Source of the DNA: Diphasiastrum complanatum
Taxonomy: Eukaryota; Streptophyta; Lycopodiopsida; Lycopodiales; Lycopodiaceae
Length of the DNA: 37,561 bases
Direction: 5' to 3'
NCBI GenBank assembly: GCA_029204225.1
Contig: CM055100.1
Coordinates: 66,634,573-66,672,133, forward strand
Shown here in pieces: positions 20,069 to 30,455 of this stretch; within the stretch, counting starts at the first letter, position 1, and every line of letters begins with the position of its first letter. The notes under the pieces were generated by a model, which ran no database searches, was not told the origin of the DNA, and saw nothing but the letters and a program-made list of their open reading frames with translations. The position numbers and the translations under genes were made by a program.

Positions 20069-20821
20069 GATGGTGATGAGAAAGCTAATTTCTCATTCAA
20101 AAGCAAGAAGAAGACCAATGACAAGAAGAAGCACTTCAAGGAGACCAAGGAGGAGGATGAGGCTTCAAGCGTAAAGGGCAAGATCAAAGACAAGTCCAAG
20201 TACAAATGTTTTTTCTGTGGAAAGAAAGGACATTTTGCATCAGAATGTCTCAAGAAGAAGAAGGCACAAGAGAGCAAACAAAGCAACATTGCACATCAGG
20301 AGGAAGAGGAGGATGAAGAGTCATCCTTGATGGTTTCCAACAAACCACCATCATCCAAGAGCAACACCAATGATTCTTGGTGGATTGATAGTGGGGCAAG
20401 TTCCCACATGACATATCAAATGGACATATTCTCCACCTTACTTTCTTACAATGACTTATATAGATCAATCTATACTGCAAGTAGTCAAGAATGTAAGATA
20501 AGTGGAATAGGAACAATTCCCTTGTATGTGGGATCATCCAAAAGGATGAATCTAGATAATGTTCTTTATGTTCCTAAGTTAACCAAGAATTTGCTTAGTG
20601 TTGGCCAGTTAATGGATAATGGCCTAGATGTACAATTTAAGCATGGAGTTTGTTCAATCCTTAGAAATGATGAATGTATAGCCAAAGGCTTTAAGCAAGG
20701 TAGATTGTTTAAGCTTGTATTGCAGTGGAGAGTGTTAACTTGGCAAAGGTGGAGCTATCAAAGGTGGAACTGTGGCACAAAAGGTTGGGCCACCCCAACT
20801 ACAAAGCCATGGAATCTATGA
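20069..20821 (+). CDS. Element A nucleocapsid knuckle and protease
   Basis: In the Gag frame after the TAG. A Lys-rich stretch leads to the CCHC knuckle CFFCGKKGHFASEC (20207-20248), which binds RNA, then to DSWWIDSGASSHMT with the catalytic Asp of the aspartic protease, then VLYVPKLTKNLLSVGQLM. From about 20720 the frame is lost through an apparent 1-nt deletion, and integrase continues in the next frame. The first ATG after the stop is at 20327. Confidence 0.83.
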   Translation, partial: DGDEKANFSFKSKKKTNDKKKHFKETKEEDEASSVKGKIKDKSKYKCFFCGKKGHFASECLKKKKAQESKQSNIAHQEEEEDEESSLMVSNKPPSSKSNTNDSWWIDSGASSHMTYQMDIFSTLLSYNDLYRSIYTASSQECKISGIGTIPLYVGSSKRMNLDNVLYVPKLTKNLLSVGQLMDNGLDVQFKHGVCSILRNDECIAKGFKQGRLFKLVLQWRVLTWQRWSYQRWNCGTKGWATPTTKPWNL

Positions 20822-21186
20822 CTACAAAGGAGCTTGCAGTTGGACTCCCCAAGCATTTGTCAAAGTGTGGGAAGAGATGTGAAGCATGCAGCCTCTCAAA
20901 GGCTCACAAGCTACCCTTCTCAAGATCTACATCAAGATCAAACTCTCCTCTTGAACTCATCCATTCGAATGTTCATAGTTTTTCACATGAGTCTAATGGT
21001 GGTGCCAAGTACTATGTAATCTTCATTGATGACTATTCTAGATTTTGTTGGATGTACCTCTTGTCTAGCAAATCAATGGTGTTTGATTCTTTTGTAAAGT
21101 TCAAGACTTTGGTAGAAAATCAACTTAGTACCAAGATTAAGGTATTAAGGAGTGATAATGGAGTGAATATATCTCCAATAAGTTGA
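20725..21186 (+). CDS. Element A integrase, N-terminal half
   Basis: Contains the zinc-binding HHCC part (LWHKRLGHPN, then CGKRCEACSLSKAH), YYVIFIDDYSRFCW with the first catalytic Asp, and LRSDNG with the second. The frame then breaks by an apparent 1-nt deletion just after LRSDNG (about 21165), where relatives have Gly-Glu-Tyr/Phe. It is continued by the frame starting at 21183. Confidence 0.83.
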   Translation: MESVNLAKVELSKVELWHKRLGHPNYKAMESMTTKELAVGLPKHLSKCGKRCEACSLSKAHKLPFSRSTSRSNSPLELIHSNVHSFSHESNGGAKYYVIFIDDYSRFCWMYLLSSKSMVFDSFVKFKTLVENQLSTKIKVLRSDNGVNISPIS

Positions 21187-21827
21187 TTGACTTTTGTATT
21201 TCTAATGGCATAAAGAGGGAGTTGTCATGTCCATACACCCCTCAACAAAATGGAGTGAGTGAGAGAAGCAATAGATCTCTTTGTGAGTGTGCTAAGGCCT
21301 TAAGGCTAGATGCTTCTCTATCCAAACCATTTTGGGGTGAAGCAATAACTTGTGCTAACTATTTGTGCAATAGATTGCCAAACCAAGCCATTGGAGGAAT
21401 CACACCATTTGAAGCTCTATTTGGAGAGAAGCCCAATCTCAAAGATCTCAAAGTTTTTGGATCCACTTGCTATGTACACCAATCCTTGGATAAGAGAAGG
21501 AAGGATGATGCAACATCCATCAAAGGCATCTTTGTGGGATATGGTGAGAATAGCAAAGGTTATAGAGTCTTCAATCCCATCGCTAGCAAGGTGATAGTGA
21601 GTAGGGATGTTATTTTTTATGAAGGACATGCTTGTGATTTGGATGATAATGCTACTAATCATCTTGATGCCAAGGATCATGCTAGGATGGAGGAGGAGCT
21701 TCCAAGTGAAGAAGAACTTGAGGATCCACCTCAAGATGCAAGAACTCCAAGAACTCCAAGAAGATCTACAAGGGCAAGATCCGAGCCATTGAGGCTCACC
21801 TATGATGGTCAAGGTGATCAAAGGTAA
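21183..21827 (+). CDS. Element A integrase, C-terminal half
   Basis: Begins with FCISNGIKRELSCPYTPQQ and NGVSERSN, which supplies the catalytic Glu of the DDE triad, then FWGEAITCANYLCNR, the structural GIFVGYGENSKGYRVFN and KVIVSRDVIF, followed by an acidic and Arg-rich linker. It ends at TAA (21825-21827). The same frame is open again straight after and leads into reverse transcriptase, so this is a premature stop. Confidence 0.83.
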   Translation: MIDFCISNGIKRELSCPYTPQQNGVSERSNRSLCECAKALRLDASLSKPFWGEAITCANYLCNRLPNQAIGGITPFEALFGEKPNLKDLKVFGSTCYVHQSLDKRRKDDATSIKGIFVGYGENSKGYRVFNPIASKVIVSRDVIFYEGHACDLDDNATNHLDAKDHARMEEELPSEEELEDPPQDARTPRTPRRSTRARSEPLRLTYDGQGDQR

Positions 21828-21866
21828 GGATCATCATCTTTCACATCTTACACCTTTCTTACTTCA

Positions 21867-23474
21867 ATGTTAGATGAGCCAAAATGCTATGAAGATGCTT
21901 GTAAGTCTAAAAGTTGGATGGATGCTATGCAAGTAGAGTATGATGCTCTTATTGAGAATCATACTTGGGATCTTGTGGATCTTCCTCAAGAGAAGAAACC
22001 TCTTGATTGCAAGTGGGTGTTTAGATTGAAGTATAATCAAGATGGATCAATAAGCAAGCATAAAACTAGGCTTGTTGCCAAAGGTTTTTTACAAACCAAA
22101 GGCATTGACTATGATGAGACTTTTGCTCCTGTGGCTAAGCTTGTTACTATCAGGTTGATCATTAGTCTTGCTACAACCTTCAATTGGGAGCTATTCCAAC
22201 TTGACTTCACAAATGCATTCATCAATGGTTATTTGGAGGAAGAGATCTACATGAGGCATCCCGAGGGCTTCATCAAGGCAAAGCATGAAGGAAAGGTGTG
22301 TTTTTTGAAGAAGAGCCTTTATGGGCTCAAGCAAGCACCTAGAGCATGGTACTCTAGGCTAAACTCTTTTCTCATTTCCATCAATTTTGTAATGAGTGCC
22401 TATGATCCATCATTGTATATAAGTTTTCATGATGGCATGATCATTATTCTTGTTTTGTATGAAGATGACATTATCTTGAGTGGTAATGATCTAGATGGAA
22501 TTAGAGATGTAAAAATTGCTTTAGCAAAAGAGTTTAAGATGGTGGATCTCGGCCTATTGAGCTTCATTCTTGGAATAGAGGTTATTAGAGGATGTGATTT
22601 TAGCTTCATTTGTCAATCTAAATATGCTACATCCATCCTAGATAGATTTGGAATGAAGAATTGTAAAGGCATTGAGACACCAATGGAGCAACATGTAAAA
22701 GCATCTATTGGTTGTGATGAAGCGTCCTTTGAGGACATCACATTATATAGAAGGCTTATTGGCTCCTTGATCTATTTAACTATAACTAGACCTGATCTTA
22801 GTTATAGTGTTGGAAAGTTAAGCCAATTCATGCAAAGTCCTCTAGTTTCACATTGGAAGATGGCCAAAAGAGTTCTTAGATACATTTCATTCACTAAGAA
22901 TTTTGGTATTTTGTATAGAGGAACTAATCTTGGCTTAAGAGCCTATAGTGACTCGGATTTTGCAGGTGACAAAGTGGATAGAAGATCAACAAGTGCCTTT
23001 TCCACCTTTATATGTGATGGAGTATTATCATGGCTTTCCAAAAAGCAAGATACCATCTCCCTATCTTCCACAGAATCCGAATACAAGGCCTTGACATCAA
23101 CATGCAAGGAGGTCTTGTGGCTCAAAAGGCTATTGGTGGAGCTTCATGTCATGGAGGAGGAGATCCCTATCATCTATTGTGACAACCAATCAGCCCAATC
23201 ACTTGCAACTAATCCTACATTCCATGCAAGGAGCAAACACATCGAAATTGCTCATCATTTCGTGAGGGAAAAAGTGCAAGCTAAAGAGATCAAGCTCCAA
23301 CACATGCCATCATCAAGTTGCTTGGCTGATTTGTTTACTAAACCTTTACCTAAAGATTCATTTGTCAAGCTTAGATTTTCAAATGGAGTTATTGATAAAA
23401 GCATTATGATCTCCAAGGCTAGATTTGAGGAGGAGTGTGAAAAATTGCCTACATTGGCAAATCTAGCCATGTAG
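21867..23474 (+). CDS. Element A reverse transcriptase and RNase H
   Basis: 535 codons open in the integrase frame. Reverse transcriptase: SWMDAMQVEYDAL, CKWVFRLKYNQDGS, RLVAKGFLQTKGIDYDETFA, FQLDFTNAFINGYLEEEIYM, SLYGLKQAPRAWYS and the active site LYEDDIILSG, where copia elements normally have YVDD (both Asp kept, Val to Glu). RNase H: AYSDSDFAGD, STESEYKAL, YCDNQSAQSL and HARSKHIEIAHHF give the acidic residues and the His. The frame runs 39 bp into the 3' LTR and ends LPTLANLAM. It would copy element RNA into DNA; the YEDD change probably weakens or kills it. Confidence 0.92.
   Translation: MLDEPKCYEDACKSKSWMDAMQVEYDALIENHTWDLVDLPQEKKPLDCKWVFRLKYNQDGSISKHKTRLVAKGFLQTKGIDYDETFAPVAKLVTIRLIISLATTFNWELFQLDFTNAFINGYLEEEIYMRHPEGFIKAKHEGKVCFLKKSLYGLKQAPRAWYSRLNSFLISINFVMSAYDPSLYISFHDGMIIILVLYEDDIILSGNDLDGIRDVKIALAKEFKMVDLGLLSFILGIEVIRGCDFSFICQSKYATSILDRFGMKNCKGIETPMEQHVKASIGCDEASFEDITLYRRLIGSLIYLTITRPDLSYSVGKLSQFMQSPLVSHWKMAKRVLRYISFTKNFGILYRGTNLGLRAYSDSDFAGDKVDRRSTSAFSTFICDGVLSWLSKKQDTISLSSTESEYKALTSTCKEVLWLKRLLVELHVMEEEIPIIYCDNQSAQSLATNPTFHARSKHIEIAHHFVREKVQAKEIKLQHMPSSSCLADLFTKPLPKDSFVKLRFSNGVIDKSIMISKARFEEECEKLPTLANLAM
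23427..23435 (+). promoter_or_regulatory. Polypurine tract of element A
   Basis: GAGGAGGAG directly before the 3' LTR start TGTGAAAA. It is also read as codons of the RNase H frame. Confidence 0.75.
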
Positions 23475-24126
23475 AATATTGTACATCTTGTCAATATTGT
23501 TTGTTGGTTACTTGAATGGCCAAAGTGCCACTTGTACATACACACCTAAAGTAGGTTACCACGAGTCAAGAGGAGTGGTTGTGTCTATTTGGTAGTGATT
23601 CCTACTTTGTAGGATCTAGACCATGATTTATAATGAGATTTGTACCTACCATCCACCTACCAAGCATGACTCTTGGATCTAGGCTAGGGTTTTCACATTA
23701 GGGAAAGAAAGTGGAGTCTACTTCCTTATTAAATGCTGAATTTTCACCTAACTTTGCAAAGGAAGTGTGTTTTACTATGTATTTCCATTCTCCATAGTGA
23801 GAAGATAGAAACTTTTTGGAGCCTCAAGGAGAAACTCGAGTTTCCTCTCATTGTATGGTGATTACTCTATTTTTCCAATGAAACCCAGCTTTGGCACTTT
23901 GTAAACACTGTCTACAGGCCGTACTACAGCCTTATTTCCACACGTGTGGAGTTGGATTAGACTATTTGATCAATGCTTTGATTGTCTCTACTTGTTTCCT
24001 ATCAAGCTGCTAAACTAGATCTTGTTTTCTGATGACTAGTTTCTGATAGATTGTTTAACAAGCATACAATCACCTTGTGGATCATTCAAAGATCCATTTA
24101 TGGTCCTTAGTACTGTACTTTTCACA
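23436..24126 (+). repeat. 3' LTR of element A
   Basis: 691 bp, the same length as the 5' LTR, with about nine differences. It includes the last codons and stop of the RNase H frame (to 23474) and CCACACGTGTGG at 23938-23949. Confidence 0.93.
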
Positions 24127-24541
24127 CGCTTAAGATGTTCTTTGTAAGCTTTGGGACAAAAAGAACATTGTTGAGAAAGATATCTTTGGAAGATGCAAGC
24201 TTCAAGAGAATGATCCCTACTCCTTCAATATTGCACTCATGCTCACTTGCAATGTATATGGTCTTCTTGACTCCATCATAAGGCATAATAGATGAAAAAG
24301 AGTGCTTGGAGCCAAACATATGTGAAGATGCTCCACTATCAATATACCATGAGTCATCCTTGTTGAAGGTAGAAGAGGAGAAGCTTGATGCCATAAGACT
24401 GCCTTCTCCATCACTTTCAATATAGTCTTCCCTCTCATTAGAGATGTTGGCTTGCTTGAGTTGATTCTTCTTCTTGAAGCAATTGGTGGCATAATGGCCT
24501 TTCTTGCCACAATAAAGGAACTTGATCTTCTTCTTCTTCAA
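24127..24541 (-). pseudogene. Element B nucleocapsid knuckle and protease
   Basis: The minus strand from 24541 encodes FLYCGKKGHYATNC, a CCHC knuckle whose first Cys is Phe, followed by DDSWYIDSGASSHM (protease active site) and NNVLFVPKLTKNILS, which ends exactly at the A insertion. The sequence resumes at 18137. The gag part upstream is in another frame. Confidence 0.8.
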
Positions 24542-25271
24542 ACTTGAAGTAGAAGCATGAGAGTTGTCCTCCTCCTCTCCATCTTGGTCATTGGCTTTGT
24601 CATTAGAGAAGTGATGGTGCTCCTCTCTTTGTTCTTGGCAAATAGAACTTTACCATCATCATGATTGAGTGATAGCTTGTCCATCCTCAAGAGTTTGTAC
24701 TTTTGTCTTGATTCTTCATAAATAGGCACACTTTTAAGGGCCTCCAAACTTGGTAGCTCCTCCTTAATGGCATAGGATTGGACAAGGTTGTCATATTCAT
24801 CTCTCAAGCCATTGAGAATGACTTGGACTAGCTCACTTTGTTTGATTGAGTCACCAATGCATGTAAGCTCCCTATGAATATCCTTGACTCTCAAAACATA
24901 ATTAGATGCACTCTCATCACTCTTTTGAATACTTTGGAAGATTTGATTTCTAAGAGTGAGGACCCTAGAGGTGTTCTTAGCCTCATAGATAGTCTTGAGA
25001 CAATCCCAAGCTTCTTTGGCTTAGTGCAAGTACCAATCTCCCTCAATATCTCATTAGAGACATTCATCTTGATGTAGTGGAGAGCCATCCTATTTCTCTT
25101 CTTGTACTTTTGTACTTCTTGAAGGACTTGGGGCTCCTCCTCAGTCCCAAGTACAATGTCCATCACATCTTGGAGTATCAAGATGGACTCCATCCTCAAC
25201 TTCCATATTGAATAATTGAAAGTAGACAATCTCTTACTTGGTTCCAACAAGTATGAACCCATTGAGGCCAT
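24542..25271 (-). pseudogene. Element B Gag (frameshifted)
   Basis: From ATG at 25271 the minus strand reads MASMGSYLLEPSKRLSTFNY and IWKLRMESILILQDV, close to element A Gag and of the same DUF4219/UBN2 kind. The first frame is lost near 25020. In a second frame, YVLRVKDIH-like and QSELVQVILNGLRDEYDN continue to about 24540. It is not a working protein. Confidence 0.8.
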
Positions 25272-26008
25272 GTAAAGTGGAGATAAACAAAAGTGATGAA
25301 CAAACTGTAGGATCCAATAATCCTACAGTTTCTCTCTCACTATAGGATCCAATAATGTTGTGCTACCATCGCCTATGCAAGATCTTGCAACAAACTGTGA
25401 GATGATTCTCACTACCTATATCAATCTCTCCAAAGCTAGATCTACTTCACATCAAATGATGGAGAATGGGCAAAGTTAGGATCAACCACTCTTAGCACGT
25501 GTGAAATACACTAAGAAACCAAATTTGACTCAGATACAATGATATTGCATGCTCAAAACAGTGCCTAGATCACATATAGATGAGATTGGTAAGCATTCAA
25601 CTGTGATTTGGGATCAAACAAGCAATCTCTTGACCAAATGTGTCCGCACAGGCCTAGGTGCCCTACCTAGCCCTCTTCAAAAGCCTATAGCTTTTGATTG
25701 GCTCAACCAAATGGAATGAAATTGATTGCATCAAAAACTAGACAAAAATAGCTTCAAAACAAGCTATCTAGCAAGATTTTTGGATCAAACATGAAAGAGA
25801 ACTCTCAAACAGAAATTGGATGTTCCTCACACGGGTTTGAGCACCTAATTTTGTACAGTACCAAGTCAGACCTAATCAATGCCCTATTGATCTCTTTTGA
25901 TCCAAAATGAACAAGATAGCTAGGAAAATGGATCTTGACAATTTCTAGCTCAATATTGGTAGAAAATTTTTACACTAATGGATGGAAATCCATGGTAACC
26001 TTAGGTAG
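25272..26008 (-). other. Untranslated leader of element B
   Basis: About 740 bp between primer site and gag start on the minus strand. No coding motif. It holds a CACGTGTG word at 25495-25502. Confidence 0.55.
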
Positions 26009-26020
26009 GCTCTGGTACCA
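26009..26020 (-). promoter_or_regulatory. Primer-binding site of element B
   Basis: The minus strand reads TGGTACCAGAGC, one base from the initiator tRNA-Met site, directly beside the LTR end at 26021. Confidence 0.78.
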
Positions 26021-26414
26021 TGTGAATTTCACACGTGTGGAGTGCCCACCACATGTGATTGTGATCTCCTAAGGTGTGTGGATGCACAAAGATCAAGACT
26101 AGATTGAGATTCAAGATCAATCTTCAATTTAATGGCAAAAACACACTACTACATGCATTTACTCACTTCCAAAGCTCATACACACTGTGGGAAGTGTTCA
26201 AAAAAAAAAACTGAGTAAAAATAAGCTTCTCTCCTCGAGTAGAGAGAGAAAACTACCAATAGCTCTCGGGTAGAGAGAGAGAATGCTAGAAAATCCCTTA
26301 GTCTCAAAATCCACACAATCTCCAAATCAATTAGATCAAAGTGAGAAGTGCAATGATACTATAGAGTCCATGAGCTAACACAATGATCAAACATGATTGG
26401 ACCTCATATTCACA
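26021..26414 (-). repeat. 5' LTR of element B
   Basis: Plus-sense ends TGTGAAT and ATTCACA form a perfect 7-bp inverted terminal repeat; length 394 bp. It includes CACACGTGTGG (26030-26040) and short GA-rich words. Its partner LTR is not in the window. The right end overlaps the large hairpin at 26387-26487. Confidence 0.65.
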
Positions 26415-26487
26415 ACCTCCTAATCCTATTGGACCATTGATCCAATAGGATTAGGAGGTTGTAAATATGAGGTCCAATCATGTTTGA
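26387..26487. repeat. 47-bp inverted repeat (hairpin) at the B/F junction
   Basis: Arm 26387-26433 and arm 26441-26487 are reverse complements with one mismatch, separated by the 7-base loop CCATTGA. The left arm contains the last 28 bp of the B LTR plus 19 bp beyond; the right arm lies beside F gag. Confidence 0.92.
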
Positions 26488-26636
26488 GCATGATTGGCCT
26501 CTCCTCCAAACCTACAACAATATCCAAAACATCATTCATCTCAAGAAGTGATTCCATCCTCACTTCTCCACAATGAATAGTTGCTTGAGGTAAGCCTATC
26601 ATTGTCTTCCAACATGTATCCACTTGATGTAGCCAT
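26488..26636 (-). pseudogene. Element F Gag start (truncated)
   Basis: From ATG at 26636 the minus strand reads MATSSGYMLEDNDRL and SSNYSLW. After a 1-nt shift come VRMESLLEMNDVLDIVVGLE and ERP. This is the same Gag family as elements A and B. It is cut after about 50 residues by the hairpin and element B. Confidence 0.72.
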
Positions 26637-27211
26637 GTTGCAATGACTTGATCCTTCTCTTTCAACCTATTCCAATGCACAAAGCACTCTACAAATGTTT
26701 CCAGAAAGAAATCACAAAGATATAGGACCTCTCAATTATCTTCTAGCACTTATATCTAGCAAATCAACACATAGAATGTAGAAATCTTGATCAACCTATG
26801 ATCTATCCTCAATCTAATGACTCTTTCCACTTCCTAACATTGAAACACACTCTAATGGAACTCAACCTCACAAAATAGAGATTTAATCAAGATTAGAGTT
26901 TTGACAAAATCACAAAAAAAATGAATATTTCAAATTCTACATGCAATTGCCAATAACCTGATATAGAATCTTGTAGCCTCAAGTGAGACCTTCCTAATGC
27001 ATCCAAAATCGGCTATTTTCAGCAAGTATGGTGTGAAATCGGAATTCCTCAAGTTCAATAATCTAAAATGAGTTTTGATCTACAAAAGATCCAATCTACA
27101 TATGCAAGAAACTCAATTTTTGGGTAGAAGTCAATCTAGCATGCTCTAGCATTAATATCTCCTCCAAATCCTTGATAGATGTGCTTGATCCTTTCAAAAC
27201 CTACAACACAA
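26637..27211 (-). other. Untranslated leader of element F
   Basis: About 575 bp between primer site and gag start on the minus strand, without coding motifs. Confidence 0.5.
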
Positions 27212-27223
27212 GCTCTGATATCA
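27212..27223 (-). promoter_or_regulatory. Primer-binding site of element F
   Basis: The minus strand reads TGATATCAGAGC, one base off the initiator tRNA-Met site, directly beside the LTR. Confidence 0.78.
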
Positions 27224-27979
<756 letters not shown>

Positions 27980-27984
27980 CAATC
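27980..27984. repeat. Target-site duplication of element F (right copy)
   Basis: CAATC, matching 11823-11827. Confidence 0.8.
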
Positions 27985-28964
27985 CATACAAGCACTATGG
28001 CAATCTAAGATGCCTCTTTTGTTTGAGTGTTGCTAATCTAGTGAGAACACTTTCATTGTAGCATTAGTAGATACCCCAAAAGTTTGCAAAAAAAATTGTA
28101 AAATAAGTCAGATCGGAGAACTTAATGTTTTAAGGTGATATCAAAACAATTAAGACTTTCACTCATATCCCAGCATAACTTCAATGGGAGTGGTGATGAG
28201 ATTGGAAGTAGTGTTAGAAGGTGGTGAAATTCTAGGTGTTACTCTAAGAGTATTTCTACTTCTCTTGCTATTTTTCTCATATGTTTTGAAGGTAGAAATG
28301 ATGTACAAAAGTGATTTTACCATCAACACAATGTTCAGAAGAGTGTGATTGAGGAATGAGTGCAATGAAGTGTGTAACAATATTAAGCATGTACTGTAAC
28401 CAAATTAAAAACTAGAGTGATTAGTGCTCAAAGAGTTTAAATCTTTGTCAGAATGACCAATGAAAACCTATACATAGAATGACAAACCATTGTCATCCAT
28501 CTATGGTTGACATACGTGAGTCACCATAGGGGCAACTAGGCCTTTACATCATGCAACTTCCACTTCACCCATAGCAAACCTAGACCAAGTCTGTTGTGGC
28601 ACTTTCTCTTGATAGCTTGCAAGCTTTAAAAATTAGCTATTTTGTAAAACATCTTTGGCATGTTAGTTAGCTACTCTAGCTCATGTTCATCCATTTTGTG
28701 TGCAAGAGGACCAACCTCTACCTTCATTGCCATGGCAGGCGAAGGAGACAATTTGCTTGGATGATTAGCCTCTTTCCTCTCCACAATTCACATACAATTG
28801 AAAGCCATGCTAGACATTGTGTTGGACATCCAAAGACCTTTTCAATGCACAAGCACTAATTGACAACCTTGTGGCATGCCTAGGAGCTCGATGAGGCTCA
28901 TGGACTTGCACCTAGAGCCAAGCCACATTATAGCAACAACAAAAACAGATTTGGCGCTTGGTCT
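27985..28964. other. Intergenic stretch, no gene recognised
   Basis: Short open frames only, without recognisable domains. It is the right flank of element F and the left flank of element E. Confidence 0.45.
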
Positions 28965-28969
28965 CTCAC
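28965..28969. repeat. Target-site duplication of element E (left copy)
   Basis: CTCAC, identical to 31745-31749. Confidence 0.82.
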
Positions 28970-29720
28970 CGTAGTGGGTTTCTTTCCTTGCCTAACCTGA
29001 ATCCAAGATCTAGCATCAAAGAGATGGAGTTAGTTGTCACGCGGAGGTTCATTCCCATGAGAGCGATAGTATAGTTCAGATTTCAACATGAATGGAGGAT
29101 CTAACACTAACATCCATTAACACTAAGCATTAACACTACATCCATTAACCCTACTTCCATTAACCCTAAATCTACAACAATGATAGAAACTTACTCTTCT
29201 CTCTCTCCCTTTCTCTCTCACAAAAAGCATAAGAAATAGCAATCCCAATAATGATCAGATCCAATAATTAGTAAAATGCAAAGAAAGCATGAGAAATGGA
29301 GGAGAAGAGAGGAAGAGCAAGGACATTCATCAATCCATTTCTAAAGAGAACCAATCTGCTTTATTGAAATGAGGAAATGAACATGAGGAACAACTCGAGT
29401 TGATCCCTTTTTATAGTAGAGAGGAGGACCATGGCCTCTGAATCCTATTGGTCCAGTCTTGTCTCTCTTTTTATTCAAATTTAAAAAAGTGTGGGAACCA
29501 TCAAAATTGGAGAAAAACCCAGCTTTATTCACTAACTTGACATTTAGGCCCTGCGACATTAAAAGTCCCGCAAAAAGGCCTAAAGTCCTATATTAACTTT
29601 TAACTAATCAATCAAATAAATATGTGATCATCGGGTTGGACTTACACAGGCAGGGTGCCAAATCCCTCTCAATTATTAACTAGGGTTAGGGTTGCCTTGG
29701 GAACCTCAAACCCTCCAACA
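28970..29720 (-). repeat. 3' LTR of element E
   Basis: 751 bp; minus-sense start TGTTGGAGGG. The outer terminal base is C instead of T (CGTAGTGGG, versus TGTAGTGGG in the other LTR). It is about 30 bp longer than its partner because of an extra stretch of CATTAAC-type repeats near 29115-29170. Confidence 0.87.
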
Positions 29721-29735
29721 ATATCCCCCACCAAA
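29721..29735 (-). promoter_or_regulatory. Polypurine tract of element E
   Basis: The minus strand reads GGTGGGGGATAT just before the LTR start TGTTGG. Confidence 0.6.
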
Positions 29736-29959
29736 ACTGGTGGCGGTCCCACGACACCAACCTCGACGCTTGAATAGCCATATGGGTCCGGTGGCCATTC
29801 ATGATAACCTTGTGCATTGACAAATGGGTAGTCGACACCATCCAAAAAAGATCCCAAGATAATGCTTGTTGATGTTGATCCTTGTAGATAGGTGCACCTG
29901 CTAGCAATGACATTGTTGAAGCTAACGACAAGGTAACTGCAGAATTTCTTTTTTTTGAC

Positions 29960-30455
29960 ATTTTCAAAAAAATTTAACTTCCTCAATATGTAACGAAATG
30001 AGAAAACAATTATATCTCTAGAAAGCCCTTTCAATGCTCTACAACTCTAGCTATTTAGATGGAATTATAGAGAATAGAAGGTTGGGCGAAAAATGAATCA
30101 AACAGGGCAGAAAAAAAAAACGAATCTGAAAGTTTCTGGTTTTTGACAAGTTTACAGAATTTTGTTGCCAACTTCAAAAATTTGTAACTTGCCCGATACT
30201 CAATGAAATCCAAAAAAAAAAATATGCATAGAAAGCCCTCCTAATGGTCTACAACTCTAGCTATTCAGATTGAATTACAGAGAATAGAAAGTAGGGCAGA
30301 AAATGAATCAAACAGGGCAAAAAAAAAAACGAATATGGAAGTTTCTGGTTTTTGACAAGTTTACAGAATTTTGTTGCCAATTTCAAAAATTTGTAACTTG
30401 CTCAATACTAAACGGAAGTTAAAAAAAATTAGATGAAAAGAAAGCCCTTTCTATT
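29960..30455. repeat. 209-bp tandem repeat inside element E
   Basis: About 2.4 copies. The phrase AGTTTCTGGTTTTTGACAAG recurs at 30131 and 30340, and GAAAGCCCT with CTACAACTCTAGCTATT recurs upstream of each. Short poly-A runs occur in each unit. Confidence 0.8.

Larger units (their letters stand above)
18138..24126 (+). mobile_element. Ty1/copia retrotransposon A (nearly intact, youngest)
   Basis: The element is 5989 bp with two 691-bp LTRs that differ at about nine positions by eye (near 1.3%). It has a perfect primer-binding site, a polypurine tract, and gag-protease-integrase-reverse transcriptase-RNase H with only two in-frame stops and two apparent 1-nt deletions. It inserted into the protease region of element B, with a 5-bp target duplication now one base different. 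It is the youngest dated insertion in the window. Confidence 0.93.
17487..26414 (-). mobile_element. Ty1/copia element B (minus strand), split by element A
   Basis: On the minus strand: LTR (26414-26021), primer site (26020-26009), leader, gag (25271 to about 24540), zinc knuckle and protease (24541-24127), the A insertion, then protease end and a shortened integrase C-terminal part (18137 to about 17487). Coding sequence continues across the A insertion, so both parts are one element. The integrase core, reverse transcriptase, RNase H and 3' LTR are absent. B sits in the gag of element F in the same orientation. Confidence 0.75.

Noticed and set aside
29115-29720. Telomere-like repeats (TAACCCTA, TAGGGTTAGGGTT) in the E LTRs
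   Set aside because: Only one to three short, irregular copies at the same place in both LTRs; part of the LTR sequence rather than an interstitial telomere.
29669-30034. A 121-codon minus-strand frame in element E
   Set aside because: It crosses the polypurine tract into the LTR and has no recognisable domain; kept only as a note on a possibly conserved segment.
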